Assembly: GCA_023391175.1 (NCBI GenBank)
Contig: JAEWBL010000645.1
Span: 1-5,837, forward strand
Direction of reading: 5' to 3'
DNA from: Pseudomonadota bacterium
GTDB lineage: Bacteria > Pseudomonadota > Alphaproteobacteria > Rhizobiales > Xanthobacteraceae
Length of the DNA stretch: 5,837 bases
The notes beneath the pieces are model-generated. The model made no database searches, was not told the origin of the DNA, and saw only the letters and a list, made by a program, of their open reading frames with translations. The translations under genes were made by a program, and so were the position numbers. The stretch's first letter is position 1, and each line of letters opens with the position of its first letter. Shown one piece after another: positions 4,773 to 5,837 of the stretch.

Positions 4773-5837
4773 TCATCTCCCCGCCCCGGCGGTGGCTGCC
4801 GCCGCCTGCCGGCGCGCCTCCTCGGCCTTGCGCATGTAGTCGAGCGTCTTGGCGCGGACCATCTCGCGATGTTCGCTCACCGCCGCCTCGCGATAGAGGT
4901 GCCGCCCGGCGCCCATCAGCACCACCACCACCAGCATCAGGGACGCGGCAAGGCCAAACATGCGGCCGATGGCGCCATCCGGCCCGCGGATTTCGCGGAT
5001 CATCACCACGCACAGCGCCAGCGACACGAGGATGGAGAGGCCGAACAGGCCGAAGGCGCCGGCCTGCGGCCCGCTCGTCTGCGGCAGGGTGAAGAGCGCC
5101 ACGGGGCCGACGAGGAACTGAGCCATGGTGGGCCAGAACGCCCAGCGGTAGCCGAGGCGGATCAGCTCGGCCCGGCTGAAGCCGGTGTCGGCGATCTCCG
5201 CCTCGCTCCGCCGGCGGAACAGCCAGACGAGGAACAGCCCCGCCATGGCCGGGCACGCCAGCACGAAATGGGCATAGCGCGGCAGCACGTTGGGCAAGGC
5301 GAGGGCGGAGAGGAAGCCGTGCACCTCGCCCCATTTCTCGGGGAACAGCATCAGGTTGACGTTGGCGAGGAAAATCAGCGGGATGAACAGGAAGAGCAGG
5401 CACGCCACGCCGGAAATGGCGAGGTGCAGGGCCTTCAGCCGCTCCATCCGGTGCCAGAGATACTTGTGGATGTAGGTGAGCACGAAGGCGATCACCACCA
5501 GCGGGATGATGGACACCCACAGCGCGCCGGTGAGCGCGTTCGCGCTGTAGAAATAGACCGTATAGAGCGTGTTGATCGCCAGCAGCGGCCCCACCCCCAG
5601 CACCACCGCGATGCTCTTGTTGGCGGTGATGGTAGAGGCGATCTCATAGGCGAGCCGGTCGTAGCGCTTCTGCCTGAGCCCGCGCGCTTCATAGATGAAG
5701 GACAGCAATGCCCCGCCCACCATGAAGTTCACGAAGGCGATATGCATGAGGAAGAAGACGATCAGCACCAGGACCAGCACCGGTTCCGGCGCCGGCATGG
5801 GCAAAGGAATGTCGTGGGGAACGGGAATGTTGGGGTT
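4773..5837 (-). CDS. Cytochrome bd subunit I (CydA)-like membrane protein, 5' end beyond window
   Basis: Polytopic inner-membrane protein with about eight predicted helices over 354 visible residues (numbered from the window edge). The first five helices follow the layout of CydA: a histidine in helix 1 (H32, place of the b595 ligand H19 of E. coli CydA), a YDRLAYEIA loop (59-67), a helix ending in TLYTVYF, an HKYLWHRMERLK loop (124-135), and an RYAHFVLA helix with H190 at the place of the b558 ligand H186. Unlike CydA (about 520 residues) it has no Q-loop or GRQPW motif, and N89 stands where CydA has the acidic E99. It is thus more like the truncated, cytochrome-bd-like electron-transfer proteins than a true oxygen reductase. 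The C-terminus is a charged, probably helical tail (315-345) without CXXCH. The frame stays open to the edge (NPNIPVPHDIPLP), so TTG 5804 and ATG 5798 are probably internal. Quinone oxidation with a cytochrome partner is inference. Confidence 0.6.
   Translation of the reverse strand, partial: NPNIPVPHDIPLPMPAPEPVLVLVLIVFFLMHIAFVNFMVGGALLSFIYEARGLRQKRYDRLAYEIASTITANKSIAVVLGVGPLLAINTLYTVYFYSANALTGALWVSIIPLVVIAFVLTYIHKYLWHRMERLKALHLAISGVACLLFLFIPLIFLANVNLMLFPEKWGEVHGFLSALALPNVLPRYAHFVLACPAMAGLFLVWLFRRRSEAEIADTGFSRAELIRLGYRWAFWPTMAQFLVGPVALFTLPQTSGPQAGAFGLFGLSILVSLALCVVMIREIRGPDGAIGRMFGLAASLMLVVVVLMGAGRHLYREAAVSEHREMVRAKTLDYMRKAEEARRQAAAATAGAGR

Noticed and set aside
4666..5520. 284-codon - strand frame within the bd-like gene
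   Set aside because: It is a shifted frame of the membrane protein gene, rich in Pro/Arg/Gly, with no hydrophobic helices or motifs.
1..5837. CRISPR arrays, insertion sequences, tRNA or rRNA genes, integration sites
   Set aside because: No regularly spaced repeats, terminal inverted repeats, transposase motifs or RNA gene signatures were seen by eye on either strand.

Overview
The window is GC-rich, compactly coded DNA that looks like an alphaproteobacterium. The RegB/RegA (PrrBA/ActSR)-type redox two-component pair and the sulfoacetaldehyde acetyltransferase-phosphotransacetylase pair fit Hyphomicrobiales, for example a Xanthobacteraceae-like organism. The genus cannot be fixed from this sequence. 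No rRNA, tRNA, CRISPR array, insertion sequence or phage gene was seen.

Left third (1-2531, + strand): a two-gene organosulfonate module. The 3' three quarters of xsc is followed by a complete pta. Xsc converts sulfoacetaldehyde and phosphate to acetyl phosphate and sulfite. Pta moves the acetyl group to CoA, so C2 sulfonates such as taurine or isethionate feed into acetyl-CoA. The 5' end of xsc, and any transport, deaminase or regulator genes, lie outside the window.

Right two thirds (2538-5837, - strand), in order of transcription: (a) a multi-spanning membrane protein resembling the N-terminal half of cytochrome bd subunit I, cut by the right window edge; (b) a RegB/PrrB-type membrane histidine kinase with the GGxxNPF quinone-site motif, the H-box HELGTPL and a cysteine at the position of the RegB redox cysteine; (c) its RegA/PrrA-type response regulator with a Fis-type HTH, whose start overlaps the kinase stop by 11 bases; (d) a small unrecognised ORF with a signal-peptide-like N-terminus. 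The two gene blocks converge, with only 6 bases between the pta stop and the stop of this small ORF.

The most interesting part is the - strand block. A cytochrome-bd-like membrane protein, lacking the Q-loop and the acidic residues of true oxidases, sits directly upstream of a respiration/redox-sensing two-component system. Just after the regulator gene is a well-formed sigma70-like promoter preceded by a near match to the RegR/RegA box, which would drive the tiny exported-protein ORF. This suggests a small self-contained redox circuit, but the regulatory link and the function of both the membrane protein and the small ORF are inference.
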